Positions 9,758 to 19,080 of a stretch of DNA of 56,484 bases are shown here, in pieces. The first letter of the stretch is position 1. Each line of letters starts with the position of its first letter. Under the pieces are notes generated by a model. The model searched no databases, was not told the origin of the DNA, and saw only the letters and a list, made by a program, of their open reading frames with translations. This DNA comes from Deltaproteobacteria bacterium. GTDB lineage: Bacteria > Desulfobacterota > Binatia > UBA9968 > JAJDTQ01. The stretch spans positions 1 through 56,484 of the forward strand of contig JAPPNF010000020.1 of NCBI GenBank assembly GCA_028818755.1, written 5' to 3'. A program made the translations under genes and the position numbers.

Positions 9758-12700
9758 TTGAACACGGATAGCGTGAACACCGACACCACCGAACAAGGCC
9801 TTGAGAGCCTGATCTGCACGGCTCTGGCTGGCTATCCCTGCGAGCCGCCGCCGGCGCACGCAACAGCCGAGCCGCCGGCCGGCTACGGCGGCGTCGGCTG
9901 GAGCGGGGGAACCTGGCTCGACTACGACCGCGAGTACTGCGTCGATCTCGCACAACTCACCGCCTTTCTTCGCGCAACCCAGCCGGAAGCCGCCGAAGCC
10001 CTGGCGCTGCACGAGGACGGGCCGACCCGGCGCAAGTTCCTCGCTCGCCTGCAGGGGGAGGTCTCGAAACGGGGCACCATCGACGTGTTGCGCAAAGGCG
10101 TCGGGCATGGCGCCCACAGCCTCGCGCTCTTCTACGGCACGCCTTCGCCCGGCAACGAGCGGGCGCGAGAACGTTTCGAGCAGAACCGCTTCACCGTCAC
10201 CCGGCAACTTCGCTACAGCCGCGACGAGAGGCAGCGTGCCCTGGACATCGTACTGTTCATCAACGGCTTGCCGGTCATCACGTTCGAACTCAAGAACAAC
10301 CTCACAAAGCAGACCGCGGACGATGCGGTCGAGCAGTACAGGAAGGACCGCAACCCACGCGAGAGGCTGTTCGAACTCGGCCGTTGCGTCGCCCACTTCG
10401 CGGTGGACGAGGCGGAGGCGCGCTTTTGCACCCACCTCGAAGGCAAGGAGTCGTGGTTCCTTCCCTTCGACCGCGGCTGGAACGACGGCGCCGGCAATCC
10501 GCCCAACCCGACCGGGATCAAGACCGGATATCTGTGGCGCGAGGTGCTGGCCCGCGAGAGCCTGACCGACGTCCTGGAAAACTACGCCCAGCTCGTGGAG
10601 TTCCGGGACGAGAAGAGCGGCAGAAAGCGGCGGACCCAGATCTGGCCGCGCTACCACCAGCTCGACTCGGTGCGACGGTTGCTGGCGGATGCCGGGGAAA
10701 ATAGCGCGGGCCAGCGTTATCTTGTCCAGCACTCGGCCGGCAGCGGCAAGAGCAACTCCATAGCCTGGTTGGCGCACCAGTTGATCGGCCTCGTGAGGGA
10801 TGGCGCCCCGATCTTCGATTCGATCATCGTGGTGACTGACCGCCGCATCCTCGACCGGCAGATCAACGACACCATCCGGCAGCACACCCGGATCGGGGCC
10901 ACCGTGGGGCATGCCGGCCGTTCCGGGGACCTGCGCCGCCTCATCGAGTCGGGCAAGAAGATCATCGTCTCGACGGTACAGAAATTCCCTTTCATCCTCG
11001 ACGAGATAGGCAACCAGCAGCGCGGGCGCCGCTTTGCCATCGTCATCGACGAGGCCCACTCCAGCCAGGGCGGGCGCGCCGCTGCGGCCATGGCCCAGGC
11101 GCTCGCCGAGGCCGGCATGGAACGCGAGGACGAGACCTTCGAGGACCAGATCAACCGGCTCATGGAGTCACGCAAGCTGCTTCCCAACGCCAGCTACTTC
11201 GCCTTCACCGCCACGCCCAAGAACAAGACGCTGGAAATCTTCGGCGAGCCCGACCCGCAGTCTGACGGCGCAGTCAAGCATCGCGCCTTCCACAGTTACA
11301 CCATGAAGCAGGCGATCCAGGAGGGCTTCATACTGGACGTGCTCGCTCATTACACGCCGGTGACCAGCTACTACAAGCTCGCCAAGACCGTCGAGGACGA
11401 CCCGGAGTTCGATGCCGGGAAGGCGCAGAAGAAGCTGCGGCGTTTCGTCGAGGGCCACGACCATGCGATCCGGCTCAAGGCCGAGATCATGGTGGACCAC
11501 TTCCACGAACAGGTTCTCGCCCGGAACAAGATCGGCGGCGAGGCGCGGGCGATGGTGGTCACCAACGGCGTCGAACGTGCAATCCAGTACTTCCATGCGA
11601 TCCGCGACTACCTGGAGGAACGCAAGAGCCCCTGCCGTGCCATCGTTGCCTTCTCGGGCGAGCACGAATTCGCCGGCGCAAAGGCGAGCGAAGCATCCCT
11701 GAACGGCTTCCCGGAGAACCAAACGGCCAACAGGTTTCAGGAGGACCCCTATCGGTTCCTCGTCTGCGCGGACAAGTTCCAGACCGGATACGACGAGCCC
11801 CTGCTGCACACCATGTACGTGGACAAGACGCTGTCCGGCGTTCAGGCGGTGCAGACGCTTTCACGCCTCAACCGGGCGCACCCAAAGAAGCACGACGTCT
11901 TCGTGCTCGACTTCCTGAACGACGCCGGCACGATCCGTGACGCGTTCGGCGACTTCTACCGCGCGACGATCCTCTCCGACGAAACGGATCCCAACAGGCT
12001 GCATGACCTGCAGGCGGCTCTCGATGGGGCGCGGGTATATTCCCCAGGCCAAGTCGAGGACTTCGCGCGGCGTTATCTGGGCGGCGCCGACCGCGACCAG
12101 TTGGATCCCGTCCTCGACGAGTGCGTGGCGGTGTATCTTCGCGAACTCGACGAGGACGGACAGGTTGATTTCAAGGGCAAGGCCAAGGGCTTCGTGCGGA
12201 CCTATGGTTTCCTTTCCTGTGTCCTGCCCTACGCCAACGCTGCATGGGAAATGCGCTCGATCTTCCTCAACTTCCTGATCCCCAAGCTGCCGTCGCCGAA
12301 CGAGGACGACCTGTCCAAGGGAATCCTCAACGCCATCGACATGGACAGTTACCGGGTTGAGAAACAGGCGGTACGGAAGGTCATGCTGCCCGACGAGGAT
12401 GCCGAGATCGAGCCGGTGCCGGCCAGTGCAGGCGGCCACCGGGCCGATCCCGATCTGGATCGGCTCTCGAACATCATCAGGAAGTTCAACGATCTCTTCG
12501 GCGGTGTTCAATGGGAGGACGCCGACCGCGTCGCACAACTCATCACGGAGACGATTCCAGCGCGCGTGGCCGCGGACACTGCGTACAGGAACGCCCGGCA
12601 CAACTCGGACACGGACAATGCCCGCATAGAGCATGACCGGGCTCTGCTGCGGGTGATGACGTCGATGATGAAGGACGACAATCAGCTCTTCAAACAATTC

Positions 12701-12778
12701 ATGGACAACGACGGGTTCAAGCGCTGGATGACCGACACCGTGTTCGAGTTGACCTCGGATCACATCACAACGGTTTGA
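9758..12778 (+). CDS. hsdR: type I restriction endonuclease subunit HsdR
   Basis: HsdR is the motor and nuclease of the type I complex; it translocates DNA and cleaves away from the recognition site. The 1006-residue protein has the PD-(D/E)XK nuclease site near the N-terminus (D163 in LDIVLF, E177-x-K179 in FELKNN). Superfamily 2 helicase domains follow, with Walker A SAGSGKS (326-332), the DEAH box at 431-434 (IDEAHSSQ), and motif VI-like SGVQAVQTLSRLNRAH further on. A helical C-terminal domain binds HsdM. The start is a TTG at 9758; an in-frame GTG at 9773 is an alternative. Translation is probably coupled to the toxin gene just upstream. The length is normal and all catalytic residues are intact. 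Confidence 0.95.
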   Translation: MNTDSVNTDTTEQGLESLICTALAGYPCEPPPAHATAEPPAGYGGVGWSGGTWLDYDREYCVDLAQLTAFLRATQPEAAEALALHEDGPTRRKFLARLQGEVSKRGTIDVLRKGVGHGAHSLALFYGTPSPGNERARERFEQNRFTVTRQLRYSRDERQRALDIVLFINGLPVITFELKNNLTKQTADDAVEQYRKDRNPRERLFELGRCVAHFAVDEAEARFCTHLEGKESWFLPFDRGWNDGAGNPPNPTGIKTGYLWREVLARESLTDVLENYAQLVEFRDEKSGRKRRTQIWPRYHQLDSVRRLLADAGENSAGQRYLVQHSAGSGKSNSIAWLAHQLIGLVRDGAPIFDSIIVVTDRRILDRQINDTIRQHTRIGATVGHAGRSGDLRRLIESGKKIIVSTVQKFPFILDEIGNQQRGRRFAIVIDEAHSSQGGRAAAAMAQALAEAGMEREDETFEDQINRLMESRKLLPNASYFAFTATPKNKTLEIFGEPDPQSDGAVKHRAFHSYTMKQAIQEGFILDVLAHYTPVTSYYKLAKTVEDDPEFDAGKAQKKLRRFVEGHDHAIRLKAEIMVDHFHEQVLARNKIGGEARAMVVTNGVERAIQYFHAIRDYLEERKSPCRAIVAFSGEHEFAGAKASEASLNGFPENQTANRFQEDPYRFLVCADKFQTGYDEPLLHTMYVDKTLSGVQAVQTLSRLNRAHPKKHDVFVLDFLNDAGTIRDAFGDFYRATILSDETDPNRLHDLQAALDGARVYSPGQVEDFARRYLGGADRDQLDPVLDECVAVYLRELDEDGQVDFKGKAKGFVRTYGFLSCVLPYANAAWEMRSIFLNFLIPKLPSPNEDDLSKGILNAIDMDSYRVEKQAVRKVMLPDEDAEIEPVPASAGGHRADPDLDRLSNIIRKFNDLFGGVQWEDADRVAQLITETIPARVAADTAYRNARHNSDTDNARIEHDRALLRVMTSMMKDDNQLFKQFMDNDGFKRWMTDTVFELTSDHITTV

Positions 12779-12866
12779 CCGGCGAATACACTGCAGCGTC
12801 CAATTCAGAGTCAGTTCCGTCATTGCCTGGGACGGTTCCGATTTCTTGGACAGGAGAGAGGGATTG

Positions 12867-14243
12867 ATGACAAGACAATCGTTGCTGGCGTTGGTGTTGG
12901 CTTTCCTTGTTGCCGGATGCGGCGGTGGAGGTACCTCAACAGGAGGTACCTCCACCGGAGGCAACTCGACTGGTAGTAGCTCGGCACTGCTACCAGTCGG
13001 TCCGTTGTCGTTACCGACTCCAAGCGTGACAGGTGATAGCACCAACATCAGCGCGAGGACTTCCAACCAGGGGCACGGGATAGACCCCAGAGAGACTTGG
13101 GAGGATCACCGTTACTTCCTGAACCCGCACCCGCAGCCGGGATCTCGAACTATCGCAGGATTGAGGTACGATATTCTCGGTCAAACGGACGGAATCACCT
13201 ATGGTCAGGCCAAGGCTGGACCTGCCGATACTCTTGACGTGGATTTCATCGGAGATCACTGGCTCCTGCTTCCGCACGAGTTGCGGGCGATCCTGGAGCG
13301 AGGCGGGAAGGCTTGGACCTACCGACTGCTCAGGGACCCTGGCGGTGACGACCGGATCAGCGTCTACACTGATTGGGCCGGCAACCGTTGTCCTACGGCC
13401 AATACCGCTTGTGGAAGTGACCGCCTCCTGGCTCTAAAGAAGTCTCGATGGTTCAAGAATGGAGCGCTGGTGACCGACTTGGCAACGTGGTACCGAGGTC
13501 GGAGCATCGGAGTTCCGGTGGACAAGGACCAAGCCTACTTCGCCGCCCACGAATTGGGGCATGTTCTTGGCTTGTCCCATGACGGAAGCTCCCGTGGCAA
13601 ACCAGTCAGCCCGCTGTCTCCGTACAGGTTGATGGGTAAAGGGTACAACGGTCACGAGATCGTGGTGCCGCACGAGAGCGAGTTGGTTGACTTGGTAGAC
13701 AAGGGATACACGAGAGCAGGAGATTACCCGGATGGTTCACCTGACAATCCCTTCGAAACCTACAGCTATGCAGCTTGGGGTGAGTGGGCCGAGTGGGGAG
13801 TGAAGGTGGTCAGGGAGCTTTCCTTTAGCGCAAGCAGCCCTCCGGTTGACAACCTGCGCTTCGACGCCTTTGTGGAGGGTCCTCGGAGCACGGAGCCGTT
13901 AGGTGAGGGTGAGTACACATGGAGAGGTTCACTACTCGCCGTAGACACTCTGACTGCTGAACCAGTCCATGGATGGGCGACGATCGAAGTGAGCGGTCAG
14001 GGAGGCACCGTGAGATTCTACGACCTGACCACAGTCAAGTACATCGAAGGGTCTTCCGCTGCCGACTGGCGTGAGTCCTTGCTGGAGTACGAGGTCTGGC
14101 TCGACCAGGACAGGTTGAGGTTCACGGATGATGGGAACAGGGTGGCAGGAGAGTTTCACGGCCCTGACCATGAAGAAGCGGCCGGGACCCTCAACGATCA
14201 AGTCAAACGGATCGTAGGCGCCTTTGGAGGTGGTAGGCTTTGA
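12867..14243 (+). CDS. lipoprotein zinc metalloprotease with TbpB-like C-terminal barrel
   Basis: This 458-residue exported lipoprotein starts at the ATG at 12867 after a GGAGAGAGGG ribosome-binding site. A lipobox LVAGC places the lipidated cysteine at residue 18. A low-complexity Gly/Ser/Thr linker (about 19-40) follows. The central domain has the metzincin signature HELGHVLGLSH at 228-238 (three zinc-binding histidines and the catalytic glutamate) and a following LMGKGYNG that could be the Met-turn. The C-terminal about 110 residues look like the transferrin-binding-protein-B-like small barrel found in Slam-exported surface lipoproteins (FDAFVEG, GEFHGPDHEEAAGTL, GAFGGGR). The combination suggests a surface-anchored protease. 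It sits between the restriction and CRISPR loci without sharing their operons. The substrate is unknown. Confidence 0.7.
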   Translation: MTRQSLLALVLAFLVAGCGGGGTSTGGTSTGGNSTGSSSALLPVGPLSLPTPSVTGDSTNISARTSNQGHGIDPRETWEDHRYFLNPHPQPGSRTIAGLRYDILGQTDGITYGQAKAGPADTLDVDFIGDHWLLLPHELRAILERGGKAWTYRLLRDPGGDDRISVYTDWAGNRCPTANTACGSDRLLALKKSRWFKNGALVTDLATWYRGRSIGVPVDKDQAYFAAHELGHVLGLSHDGSSRGKPVSPLSPYRLMGKGYNGHEIVVPHESELVDLVDKGYTRAGDYPDGSPDNPFETYSYAAWGEWAEWGVKVVRELSFSASSPPVDNLRFDAFVEGPRSTEPLGEGEYTWRGSLLAVDTLTAEPVHGWATIEVSGQGGTVRFYDLTTVKYIEGSSAADWRESLLEYEVWLDQDRLRFTDDGNRVAGEFHGPDHEEAAGTLNDQVKRIVGAFGGGRL

Positions 14244-14295
14244 GAAGTTAAGATCCCAAGTTGCTTCAATTGGTTGTCGCTCTTGGCAGCCTTGT

Positions 14296-14373
14296 TGGAG
14301 GGGGTGACGGGAGTCGAGCCCGTGATCTCCGGTGTTGCAAACATGGTGCCTTGCCGGAATTGACCACACCACT
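14296..14373 (-). tRNA. degenerate tRNA-like sequence (Cys-GCA-like), probable pseudo-tRNA or attachment-site remnant
   Basis: On the minus strand the T arm is perfect (stem ACGGG/CCCGT around a CTCGACT loop) and is followed by CACCCCC and a TCCA end, a discriminator U as in tRNA-Cys. Counting back from the T stem puts GCA in the anticodon position with U33 and A37 in place. The anticodon stem has two mismatches and the acceptor stem two, so it is unlikely to be functional. A D-arm-like stretch with GG in the loop is present. It could instead be read with a one-base shift (TGC, Ala). tRNA 3' ends are common integration sites, and this one lies just beyond the leader-distal end of the CRISPR array. 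Confidence 0.4.
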
Positions 14374-14482
14374 TAGATCGCACTATACGCGGACTACTTC
14401 GGAGTCTCAGACACATACTGAGATTGGCTGAATGCAACAATCCCAGACATCATCTCCGTCCGACTGGTACCGGGAGCACCCG

Positions 14483-16776
14483 GATTCAATGAGGCCGAGG
14501 CCAATTGGCCTCGGAATCTCTACGGCTGGCGTACACCAGTCCAGGTGTGGCGGCAGCTTCAATGAGGCCGAGGCCAATTGGCCTCGGAATCCCGATTGTA
14601 CTGCTCCTGCATCGCCATGCGCCGAAGCTCATCGCTTCAATGAGGCCGAGGCCAATTGGCCTCGGAATCGCCTCTTCCCACAAAACGATTCGGTACCAAC
14701 CATCCCGCTTCAATGAGGCCGAGGCCAATTGGCCTCGGAATCCTGGAGCGTGGCCAGGACGTTCGCCGCGGTTTTATCGCTTCAATGAGGCCGAGGCCAA
14801 TTGGCCTCGGAATCTGGTCGACCAATACAACCCTCGGTATGTCGATTGCGGGCTTCAATGAGGCCGAGGCCAATTGGCCTCGGAATCTGGTCGACCAATA
14901 CAACCCTCGGTATGTCGATTGCGGGCTTCAATGAGGCCGAGGCCAATTGGCCTCGGAATCGGAGGACGCGAGTTATAAGGACGTACAGCATTGGCTGCTT
15001 CAATGAGGCCGAGGCCAATTGGCCTCGGAATCTCGTCCGGGAAGTAGGTGTTAGGCACACGCTCGACATGGCTTCAATGAGGCCGAGGCCAATTGGCCTC
15101 GGAATCCGACGTCGCCGGCATAATCACCTCGTAGCCACTGGCTGCTTCAATGAGGCCGAGGCCAATTGGCCTCGGAATCACAGAACACCACCAACAGGGT
15201 GCGGCAGGCCAACAAGCTTCAATGAGGCCGAGGCCAATTGGCCTCGGAATCCGCGCTTGTGGTCCTCGATCCTGTCCTTGATGAAGATGCTTCAATGAGG
15301 CCGAGGCCAATTGGCCTCGGAATCGGGAAATCACACTGACTGATCTCGGGCAGAGCGGCAGCTTCAATGAGGCCGAGGCCAATTGGCCTCGGAATCTGGC
15401 GTGAGCGAGTCGATGAGGGATGGACGGTTCCGCTGCTTCAATGAGGCCGAGGCCAATTGGCCTCGGAATCCCTTACCGACATCGAGAAGGCGCAGGCCAT
15501 AGCCGTGGCTTCAATGAGGCCGAGGCCAATTGGCCTCGGAATCGAGATTCCGACCTGCGCGCCGATCTGCCGGAGCGTGCTTCAATGAGGCCGAGGCCAA
15601 TTGGCCTCGGAATCAGCACGGGTGGACGTCGCGCGCCGCGGGCGACCTCGCTTCAATGAGGCCGAGGCCAATTGGCCTCGGAATCCAACCGCCACGACAC
15701 CGGCATGAGCCTCGTCGCCCCGCTTCAATGAGGCCGAGGCCAATTGGCCTCGGAATCTCGATGGCGGCGCTGTTTGGCGATGCCGTTGACAAGCTTCAAT
15801 GAGGCCGAGGCCAATTGGCCTCGGAATCGGTCGTGGCGGTCGGTTTTGCCGGTCTCCGGTTGCTGCTTCAATGAGGCCGAGGCCAATTGGCCTCGGAATC
15901 CTCCCACGCTCGGATCGATCGCCGTCACGATGTCCGGCTTCAATGAGGCCGAGGCCAATTGGCCTCGGAATCCCGCACCCGCACGTGCGCGCCCCGCTTC
16001 TCCACTATCGCCGCTTCAATGAGGCCGAGGCCAATTGGCCTCGGAATCCGGGCGTCGGGGCCGGTCTCGATCTGACCGGGGTGCTTCAATGAGGCCGAGG
16101 CCAATTGGCCTCGGAATCCGCGGTATAACCGGATAACCCAACATACAAACCTCCGCTTCAATGAGGCCGAGGCCAATTGGCCTCGGAATCTGGGGCGTGC
16201 GCGGCAAGGCGTGCCTGCGGTGGGCGGCGGTGCTTCAATGAGGCCGAGGCCAATTGGCCTCGGAATCCCTCGGGTGGGTTGTCCGTGGCATTGCCCGCGT
16301 GTGGCTTCAATGAGGCCGAGGCCAATTGGCCTCGGAATCGACCGTCCCTCTCCAGTATCGACGCCTGAGCGTTGCTGCTTCAATGAGGCCGAGGCCAATT
16401 GGCCTCGGAATCTCCACCGGGAGACGTGGGGGTACGTGGCCAGTTTCAGGCTTCAATGAGGCCGAGGCCAATTGGCCTCGGAATCTACCCCATTCGGTCA
16501 GGTATGTCTACTGTAACCAAGGGCTTCAATGAGGCCGAGGCCAATTGGCCTCGGAATCCACCTTCGTCAGCAGGAAGTGCATGACGTTGGTGCTGCTTCA
16601 ATGAGGCCGAGGCCAATTGGCCTCGGAATCCAACCGGATCCACGGCTCCAGCCGCCACGCTAACCCGCTTCAATGAGGCCGAGGCCAATTGGCCTCGGAA
16701 TCTCGTTCGCCGGCTATCGGCTGGCCAGGCGTCTCATCTAGCTTCAATGAGGCCGAGGCCAATTGGCCTCGGAATC
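14483..16776 (-). CRISPR. type I-G CRISPR array, 32 repeats and 31 spacers
   Basis: I count 32 copies of a 36-bp repeat at a period of 71-78 bp, with spacers mostly 35-38 bp (extremes 34 and 42). The repeat contains a perfect 20-bp palindrome centred on AATT (CCGAGGCCAA/TTGGCCTCGG). Read on the minus strand it begins GATTCC and ends CATTGAAGC, the usual type I 3' handle, so transcription runs leftward from the leader next to cas2. The leftmost repeat (14483) has a one-base change (GATTC instead of GCTTC), as expected at the leader-distal end. Spacers 14815-14851 and 14888-14924 are identical, a spacer-repeat duplication. All other repeats look identical, so the array is probably active or recently active. 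Confidence 0.98.
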
Positions 16777-16984
16777 TCCCCCCGTAGTTTCTCTTTCAGG
16801 GGTGCGTTTCAACTTGCCGATTTGCGAGCGGTGCACTGTCCGTCTCTGAATCCCGGCATCTGTGTCCGACAGTCTCATCTCCTTCGGTGCTATCCCCTTT
16901 TCCCACAAGGGGAAACGAAATGCGAGCGCTCCCGGGCAATCAGCGGTTACGTCAGCGCTCGCGACGGATCTGGCGCGTTTACGA
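16777..16984 (-). promoter_or_regulatory. CRISPR leader region
   Basis: These 208 bases lie between the first (newest-end) repeat and the 3' end of cas2. By position and by the array's orientation they should contain the leader promoter and the integration-guiding sequence. They include a short hairpin (CCCCTT...AAGGGG near 16890-16912) and a run rich in T/C next to the repeat. I cannot identify an IHF site or a clear -35/-10 pair. Confidence 0.6.
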
Positions 16985-17278
16985 CTATACGATGGTAGCT
17001 TGGCGATCCGGCGCTTCATAGCTCTTGCCCAGACTCTCGACCCTCGGATCGACACTGTCGGCAGGACCCAGGTCGACTATCAGGATGTGATCGTCTGAAG
17101 GGCGGATCAGCTCTTCCAGACGCATAGCCATTTCGGCGCGCTGGCGGGCCGTCAACCGGCACTGGAAGACCGACAGCTGCAACCAATGGCCGTAACCCTT
17201 CATAGTTCGGAAAATCTTCTGCCAACGCTTCGGCTCCGCGATGTCATATGTCACGATGTAGAGACGCTCATTGGCCAT
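16985..17278 (-). CDS. cas2: CRISPR adaptation protein Cas2
   Basis: Cas2 is the 97-residue structural partner of Cas1 in the spacer-integrating complex. The N-terminus MANERLYIVTYDIAEPKRWQ carries the conserved first strand with its aspartate (YDI) and the RW motif. The helix with FRTMKGYGHWLQLSVFQCRL follows, and ILIVDLGP is the later strand. The length is normal. The gene starts four bases after the cas4-cas1 stop and is the last gene before the leader and array. Confidence 0.96.
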   Translation of the reverse strand: MANERLYIVTYDIAEPKRWQKIFRTMKGYGHWLQLSVFQCRLTARQRAEMAMRLEELIRPSDDHILIVDLGPADSVDPRVESLGKSYEAPDRQATIV

Positions 17279-17282
17279 CAGG

Positions 17283-19004
17283 TCACCTGGGGAGATAGTG
17301 CGGGTAGTCGCGGATTTCGCCCTGAAAGTGACGAGCCAGGAGTCGCGCCTGCACCTCGATCAGGCGGCGCATCGACACTCTGTAACCGAACACCGGATGG
17401 GTGGTTTCCTGCTCCATGCGGCGCTCGAACGCTGCCAGGAACGCCTTGCGGCCGCCGGGCTTGAGGGCGCAACTCCCACCGCTGAAGACGAAGTCGCCGT
17501 ATTTCACCTCGCCGTTGTTGACGGCCTGTATCACGCACGAATCGCCAATAATGGATCGAAATGGCTCCATGAGGTCAAGTGCAAGCGCTGGCCGCCCGTG
17601 GCGTGGACGGTGATACAGCCCCATGTAGGGATCGAGTCCGGTCGCCGAGAGGGCCACGGTGAACGTTCGCGCGAGAAGGGCGTAGGCCAGGGACAGCATC
17701 GCGTTCACGGGATCCGTCGGCGGCCGCCGGTTGCGCGTGGAGAACGAGAAGTTCGCCACGCCTTCTTCCGCACTTGTGGCCAGCATGTTCTGGAAGGAGG
17801 CGAAGTAGATGGCCGCAGCTTCGCCCTCAATGCCCAGCAACTGCTGCGCATTCTCGGTGCGCGCCGCCGTCTGGGCGACTCGCTGGAGCCGGGCCAGCGT
17901 GACCCCTCGGTCGCTGGAATCATGTTCGTCGCGCCAGTTGCGTCGCAACAAGGTGCGCGAGTTGCGCACTTTGGCTGCTACCAGGTCGCGCGAGAACGCG
18001 AGACATCGGTCTTCGTCGAAGGCGAAACGGTACTGCGCCTCGCGCACGGTGACGTTGCCGCTTCCCGTCCCCACGGTGTGGCCAAGAAACCAGCCGCCCG
18101 TGGAGAACCACGAAACCGGGACTTCCGCCTGCATGAGTGAATGAAGCGCGGGAGTCGTCACGGATACCCGACCGAACAGTGCCACTTGTGACACGTCGAT
18201 CATCGGCACCTCCACCTTCTCCTCGTCCACTTCCACGATCAACTGCTCACCGCTCTTGCGGAGCCGGGCACCCGGCTTCTGGACGTAAAGCGGCAGTGCC
18301 GGGTTGTCCGAGGGATTGAGTTGCCGCGGCGGATAACCCTTGCGAAAGAGGTTGGTCTCGTCCGGCAGGCAGATGCCGGCAAGAGAACAACGCGGACACT
18401 TGGAACTGTTCTCGAGCGGCGCGGGGCGACGCCCCGCGGCCGCCGCCGCCCGCAACCCGGATATCGCATCGATCGTCCGGGCGCGCAGCTCTTGGTCCAG
18501 GACAACCGCCACCTTCTCGCGAGAGGCCGCATACCACAGCATTCCCTGTCGTACGGCATAGCCGTTGTCTTCCAGAATCATGGCCTGGGCGCACACCTGA
18601 ACGCGTTCCGGCTCGTATGCGCCCGCGGCTACGTGCGGCCGCTTGCCCTTCTTGAAGTCCACCGGCGTGACGAATCCCTCATCGGCCTCGACCACGTCCA
18701 TCTTCGCTATGATCCCCAAGCGCTCCGACGACATGGTGACCGCCTTGGCGCGCGCCATTTCTTCGTCGAGTTCCTCTGGTGCGGGCAAGCGGCCGCCGCC
18801 CTCATCCACCCGCGCATGGGCCCGCCGCCCCTCCGCGGTATCAGCGCTGTCCGCCCATTCGTCCTCGACCCATTCGAGATAGGCGAGTCGCGGACAGTAG
18901 ACCCATTCGTTGATCATGCGCACGGGGACGAAGGGCGTGTCGCCCACAACCCGAGGGGGCGGGAGGCCGAGGGAAAGCTGTTGGTGGTCATCAGCCATCG
19001 ACAT
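17283..19004 (-). CDS. cas4-cas1: Cas4-Cas1 fusion protein
   Basis: This 573-residue fusion is typical of type I-G loci. The Cas4 part (about 1-225) is a RecB-like PAM-processing nuclease with an iron-sulphur cluster: cysteines C37 (VYCPRL) and C203/C206/C212 (CPRCSLAGIC), and nuclease residues D103, D116 and K118 (VDFKKGK). The Cas1 part (about 235-573) is the integrase, with the metal site from E393 or E395 (GIEGEAAAIYF), H465 (LYHRPRHG) and D477 (DLMEPFR). The start is at 19004 (MSMADD), with an alternative ATG two codons on. It is 76 bases after the cas8-like stop. Fusing the two presumably couples prespacer trimming at the PAM with integration. Confidence 0.96.
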   Translation of the reverse strand: MSMADDHQQLSLGLPPPRVVGDTPFVPVRMINEWVYCPRLAYLEWVEDEWADSADTAEGRRAHARVDEGGGRLPAPEELDEEMARAKAVTMSSERLGIIAKMDVVEADEGFVTPVDFKKGKRPHVAAGAYEPERVQVCAQAMILEDNGYAVRQGMLWYAASREKVAVVLDQELRARTIDAISGLRAAAAAGRRPAPLENSSKCPRCSLAGICLPDETNLFRKGYPPRQLNPSDNPALPLYVQKPGARLRKSGEQLIVEVDEEKVEVPMIDVSQVALFGRVSVTTPALHSLMQAEVPVSWFSTGGWFLGHTVGTGSGNVTVREAQYRFAFDEDRCLAFSRDLVAAKVRNSRTLLRRNWRDEHDSSDRGVTLARLQRVAQTAARTENAQQLLGIEGEAAAIYFASFQNMLATSAEEGVANFSFSTRNRRPPTDPVNAMLSLAYALLARTFTVALSATGLDPYMGLYHRPRHGRPALALDLMEPFRSIIGDSCVIQAVNNGEVKYGDFVFSGGSCALKPGGRKAFLAAFERRMEQETTHPVFGYRVSMRRLIEVQARLLARHFQGEIRDYPHYLPR

Positions 19005-19080
19005 TGTGAGCCGTGCGCAGTAGCAACGGGTTCACCGGCAAGCGGAACCCCTCAAAGACGCAACCCATGTGACTTGTCAG

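Noticed and set aside
9059..11059. Open antisense frame of over 600 codons opposite hsdS, the toxin and hsdR
   Set aside because: It spans three real genes on the opposite strand and has no coherent domain; a shadow of GC codon bias.
14296..14373. Functional tRNA-Cys gene
   Set aside because: Two mismatches each in the anticodon and acceptor stems make a working tRNA unlikely; kept only as a tRNA-like remnant.
14483..16776. Many open frames through the array with repeated RPRPIGLGI, NEAEANWPRN or FRGQLASASLK
   Set aside because: These are translations of the 36-bp CRISPR repeat, which lacks stops in several frames; they are not genes.
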